NCBI GenBank assembly: GCA_964505975.1
Contig: CAZDLW010000004.1
Coordinates: 20,101 to 84,100 of the forward strand
DNA length: 64,000 nucleotides
Direction: 5' to 3'
Source of the DNA: Gp6-AA40 sp964505975
Lineage (GTDB): Bacteria > Acidobacteriota > Vicinamibacteria > Vicinamibacterales > UBA2999
The translations under genes were made by a program, and so were the position numbers. This document shows positions 61,272 to 64,000 of the stretch, in pieces (the first letter of the stretch is position 1; each line of letters starts with the position of its first letter). Under the pieces are notes generated by a model. That model was not told the origin of the DNA. It searched no databases and saw only the letters and a program-made list of their open reading frames with translations.

Positions 61272-62981
61272 ATGCGCATCGCAGCCATCGACATCGGCAC
61301 GAACTCGCTTCACATGATTGTGGTTCGGGTCCGCCCGGATCTGTCCTTCGAGGTCATCGACCGCGAAAAGGCCATGGTCAGGCTGGGTGCGGGCGGTCTG
61401 GATGGACGGGCGCTGACCGCCGAGGCCGTCAGCGCCGCGTTGCAGGAGCTGTCGAAGTTCAAGCGCCTCGCCGACTCGCATCGCGTCGACGTCGTCCTGG
61501 CGGCCGCCACGAGCGCGACCCGCGAAGCGCGCAACGGCGGGGAGTTCCTCGCACGAATTCAGCGCGAGACCGGCATTCGGCCGCGTGTCATCATCGGCAA
61601 CGAGGAAGCCCGGCTCATCCATCAGGCCGCCGTCTACGGCGTGGACGTCGGCGGAGCGCGGGCCGTCGTCATCGACATCGGCGGCGGCAGCGTCGAGATC
61701 ACCCTCGGCACGGCCACGACGATTCAGCTCGCGCGCAGCTTCAAGATCGGGGTCATTCGGCTCACCGAGCGCTTCATCACGAGCGACCCGCTCTCCGACC
61801 GCGACGAACGCAAGCTGTCGAAAGCCATCAGCGCGGACATCGAACGGTACTGCCAGCAGATCATCGACGCCGGATTCGATCGCGTGATCGGTACTTCGGG
61901 AACGATTCTGAGTCTCGGCGCCATGGCCATGGCGGGGGGGCAGGGCACATCTCCCACCGAGCTCCGCAACCTGCGCGTGCCGGCCAAGCAGATTCGTCGC
62001 GTGCGCAAACAGGTCACGGCTCTCGGCCTCGAACAGCGTCTGGCCCTGCCCGGTCTGGATCCACGCCGCGCGGATCTCGTGGTGGCGGGCAGCGTCCTGC
62101 TCGACACGCTGCTCAGGCGTCTGGGTGCAAGCGACATCACCTTGTGCGACCTCGCGCTCCGCGAGGGCCTCGTCCTGGACTACATCCGCCGCAACAAGCG
62201 GCGCATCGTCCAGGTGGAGCAGGTTCCCGACGTGCGCCGTCGCAGCACGCTCGAGCTCGTGGAGCGCTGCAACATGCCGGGCGATCACGCGCAACACGTT
62301 GCCCGGCTGGCACTGGCGCTCTTCGACCAGACGCGCTCGACTCACGGCCTGACCGACCGCGAACGCGAATGGCTCGAATATGCCTCTCTCATGCACGACG
62401 TCGGCGCCCACATCAGCTTCTCGCGACATCACCGCCATTCCTACTACTTGATCAAGAACGGAGACCTGAGGGGATTCCAGCCCGAGGAAATCGAGGTGAT
62501 GGCCCTCGTGGCGCGCTACCATCGCCGCGGCACGCCGAAACGGGCGCACGAAGAGTACGCCAGGCTGCCGGCGCCGCTCCGCCGCACGGTGCGGTCGCTG
62601 GCATCGATGCTCCGCGTGGCCGAGAGTCTCGATCGCAGCCATGCGCAGGTGCTGTCCAAGGTGGAGGTCCGCGATCGTGGGGAGGATCTTCTGCTCCAGC
62701 TCCACGCGCAGGGCGACGCGGAGCTGGAGGTCTGGGCCGCGAATCGGCACGTACAGCCGTTCGAAGCGATCGTGGGGAAGCCGGTACGGCTGGAAGTGAG
62801 CCATCACGCCGGGGACACCGAAAGCCCTCCGGCATCGGCTGGATCGGCACCGCAGTCCACACGCCCGACCGCGCAGCGGAGCGGTGCGGAACCCGGGGAT
62901 GAATCACACGGAGGACGGCGCACTCGTAACACCGAATTAACATCACAGAAACCACTGCGAAACTCACATCGGATAGCGTGA
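61272..62981 (+). CDS. ppx: Exopolyphosphatase (Ppx/GppA family)
   Basis: 569 residues. ASKHA phosphate motifs AAIDIGTNSLHMIVV (5-19) and VVIDIGGGSVEITLG (about 137-151) and the GTSGTI loop identify Ppx/GppA; a C-terminal HD-like region (MPGDHAQHVARLALALFDQT, LMHDVG, MALVARYHRRGTPKRAH) follows. It hydrolyses terminal phosphates of polyphosphate or pppGpp. The reading direction is opposite to the CHAD/SixA/lactate permease run, with about 265 bp between. pstS follows after five bases, and a Pho-box-like repeat lies inside the last codons of ppx, so pstS can have its own promoter. Confidence 0.92.
   Translation: MRIAAIDIGTNSLHMIVVRVRPDLSFEVIDREKAMVRLGAGGLDGRALTAEAVSAALQELSKFKRLADSHRVDVVLAAATSATREARNGGEFLARIQRETGIRPRVIIGNEEARLIHQAAVYGVDVGGARAVVIDIGGGSVEITLGTATTIQLARSFKIGVIRLTERFITSDPLSDRDERKLSKAISADIERYCQQIIDAGFDRVIGTSGTILSLGAMAMAGGQGTSPTELRNLRVPAKQIRRVRKQVTALGLEQRLALPGLDPRRADLVVAGSVLLDTLLRRLGASDITLCDLALREGLVLDYIRRNKRRIVQVEQVPDVRRRSTLELVERCNMPGDHAQHVARLALALFDQTRSTHGLTDREREWLEYASLMHDVGAHISFSRHHRHSYYLIKNGDLRGFQPEEIEVMALVARYHRRGTPKRAHEEYARLPAPLRRTVRSLASMLRVAESLDRSHAQVLSKVEVRDRGEDLLLQLHAQGDAELEVWAANRHVQPFEAIVGKPVRLEVSHHAGDTESPPASAGSAPQSTRPTAQRSGAEPGDESHGGRRTRNTELTSQKPLRNSHRIA
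62937..62969 (+). promoter_or_regulatory. Putative Pho-box-like operator of pstS, three 11-bp repeats
   Basis: AAC occurs at 62939-62941, 62950-62952 and 62961-62963, each 11 bp apart, in the units TTAACATCACA, GAAACCACTGC and GAAACTCACAT. The site lies in the last codons of the exopolyphosphatase gene and ends about 17 bp before the pstS ATG. The same period and AAC core occur before the OmpR-type regulator at 25424-25462. Confidence 0.5.
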
Positions 62982-62985
62982 ACCC

Positions 62986-63981
62986 ATGCGTCACACTGTC
63001 TCGTCCTGCGTTGCTCTCGTCACGCTGACGGCCATGGCCGCGGGATGTGGCCAGGCCAGGGAAATGGTCACCGTCGACGGCTCCAGTACGGTCTTTCTGA
63101 TTGCCGAGGCCGTCGCAGAGGAGTTTCAGCGCACGCATGACATCCGCGTGACCGTCGGGATCTCGGGCACCGGCGGGGGGTTCCAGCGGTTCTGCCGCGG
63201 AGAGACGGATGTAACGAACGCATCACGTCCAATCCGGCCCTCCGAGATCGAGGCGTGCGCGAGATCCGGGATTGAATACATCGAGCTTCCCGTCGCCTAT
63301 GACGGCATCGCCATCGTGGTCAATCCCAGAAACACCTGGGTCACGCACATCACGGTCGACGAGCTGCGGACGATCTGGGCGCCAGAGGCCCAGGGCCGCA
63401 TCACGAGATGGAACCAGGTTCGCGCATCCTGGCCGGATCGCGAACTGCGGCTGTTCGGCGCTGGTGTGGACTCGGGCACCTACGATTACTTCACCGAGGC
63501 GATCGTCGGGAAAGAAGGGGCGAGTCGTGGAGACTTCACGTCCAGCGAGGACGACAACGTGCTCGTACAGGGGATTGCTGGCGACGAGCTCGGACTGGGC
63601 TTTCTTCCCCTTGCGTACTACGAGGAGAATCAGGCGCGTTTGAAGATCGTTCCGATCGACGATGGCAGATCCGAGAATGGCGACGGCCCGGTCGTGGCGT
63701 CCATCGAGACCGTGCGTGACGGGACCTATCAGCCGCTGTCCCGGCCCCTTTTCATCTATGTCTCGCTGGCTGCGACCGAGCGTCCCGCGGTCCAGCAGTT
63801 CGTCGACGCGTACCTGAACTCCCCGGAACTGGTTCGTGAAGTCGGATACGTCGAGCTCACGCCTCAGCTCTACGAGCTGGCACGAGCGCATTTTGCCCAG
63901 CGCCGCACTGGGACCGCGTTCGGCGACGGCGGATCGCAGGTGGGAATGACGCTCGAAGCGCTGCTCACCAGGGAGCAATGA
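62986..63981 (+). CDS. pstS: Phosphate ABC transporter substrate-binding lipoprotein
   Basis: 331 residues with a lipoprotein signal (VALVTLTAMAAGC) and the PstS pattern: VTVDGSSTVFLIAEAVAEEF, the phosphate-contact segment VTVGISGTGGGFQRFCRGET, then DVTNASRPIRPSE, and later GAGVDSGTYDYFTEAI and FLPLAYYEEN. It binds phosphate in the periplasm and delivers it to PstCAB. It is preceded by a putative Pho box and followed by a probable pstC start overlapping its stop, so a pst operon likely runs beyond the window. Confidence 0.93.
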   Translation: MRHTVSSCVALVTLTAMAAGCGQAREMVTVDGSSTVFLIAEAVAEEFQRTHDIRVTVGISGTGGGFQRFCRGETDVTNASRPIRPSEIEACARSGIEYIELPVAYDGIAIVVNPRNTWVTHITVDELRTIWAPEAQGRITRWNQVRASWPDRELRLFGAGVDSGTYDYFTEAIVGKEGASRGDFTSSEDDNVLVQGIAGDELGLGFLPLAYYEENQARLKIVPIDDGRSENGDGPVVASIETVRDGTYQPLSRPLFIYVSLAATERPAVQQFVDAYLNSPELVREVGYVELTPQLYELARAHFAQRRTGTAFGDGGSQVGMTLEALLTREQ

Positions 63982-64000
63982 GGCGGGCCGAACGGCTGGT
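63978..64000 (+). CDS. Probable start of the next pst-operon gene (pstC?), cut by window edge
   Basis: ATG at 63978-63980 overlaps the pstS stop (ATGA), and GGGAG lies three bases upstream. The visible codons read MRRAERLV. Position and overlap fit a pstC-like permease gene following pstS; only seven codons are present, so the identity is inferred from operon order. Confidence 0.4.

Noticed and set aside
61244..62902. 552-residue plus-strand frame overlapping ppx
   Set aside because: Arg/Gly/His-rich shadow in a different frame of a gene with clear Ppx motifs.
1..64000. tRNA, rRNA or prophage genes
   Set aside because: No cloverleaf-forming segments, rRNA signatures or phage structural genes were noticed when reading both strands; a tool search (tRNAscan-SE, Infernal) would be needed to be certain.

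Overview
The window is 64 kb of GC-rich bacterial chromosome. Its gene families point to an Acidobacteriota genome, probably Vicinamibacterales-like. They include a DUF5916 outer-membrane protein, DUF6152, the DUF1592-group cytochrome with its DUF1552 partner, several Ser/Thr kinases with TolB-like, TPR or propeller tails, PQQ-type propellers, and many Tat-signal secreted enzymes. The placement is inferred from family content only. No rRNA, tRNA, prophage or CRISPR array was seen.

Region by region: (1-9.0 kb) the 5' end of an ABC transporter ATPase, a DUF5916 protein, a YjbR-type protein, an amidohydrolase that has lost its middle, a cysteine-dioxygenase-like cupin, a DASS transporter, and an intact MmgE/PrpD gene preceded by a broken second copy. 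(9.4-15.2 kb) a sigma factor overlapping a membrane Ser/Thr kinase, a small secreted protein and a PQQ-propeller enzyme. (15.2-24.8 kb) a ferric-reductase-like flavoprotein; a carbohydrate block with a HAD-trehalose-phosphatase fusion, a GH65 phosphorylase and convergent glgC; then a membrane-fused spermidine-synthase-like protein. (24.9-30.1 kb) two response regulators, an ankyrin/MBL-fold pair and an acetyltransferase. (30.2-33.3 kb) a decayed mobile island: an IS110 transposase remnant, a frameshifted endonuclease-like gene, a cluster of TTGGCTGC inverted motifs and the C-terminal half of an integron-type tyrosine integrase. (33.3-44.9 kb) a tandem MoaF-like protein, secreted enzymes, a metzincin protease with five 50-residue repeats, a second ankyrin protein and several gene fragments. 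(45-56.2 kb) the DUF1552/DUF1592 pair, two Ser/Thr kinases, DUF6152 and a VWA protein. (56.3-64 kb) a phosphate/polyphosphate neighbourhood: lipid kinase, SixA phosphatase, CHAD protein (interrupted by an in-frame TAG), lactate permease, Ppx/GppA and PstS, with the probable first codons of pstC at the edge.

Three patterns tie the window together. First, 11-bp-spaced AAC/TAC direct repeats lie upstream of the OmpR-type regulator (25.4 kb), of pstS (62.9 kb) and of a small gene (56.3 kb); they look like a lineage-specific Pho box. Second, several dispersed intergenic repeats form hairpins, and in two families copies differ in sequence but keep their pairing. Third, the 30-33 kb island has integron-like features in degraded form. 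Many long reading frames opposite or beside real genes are GC-driven shadows and are left out.
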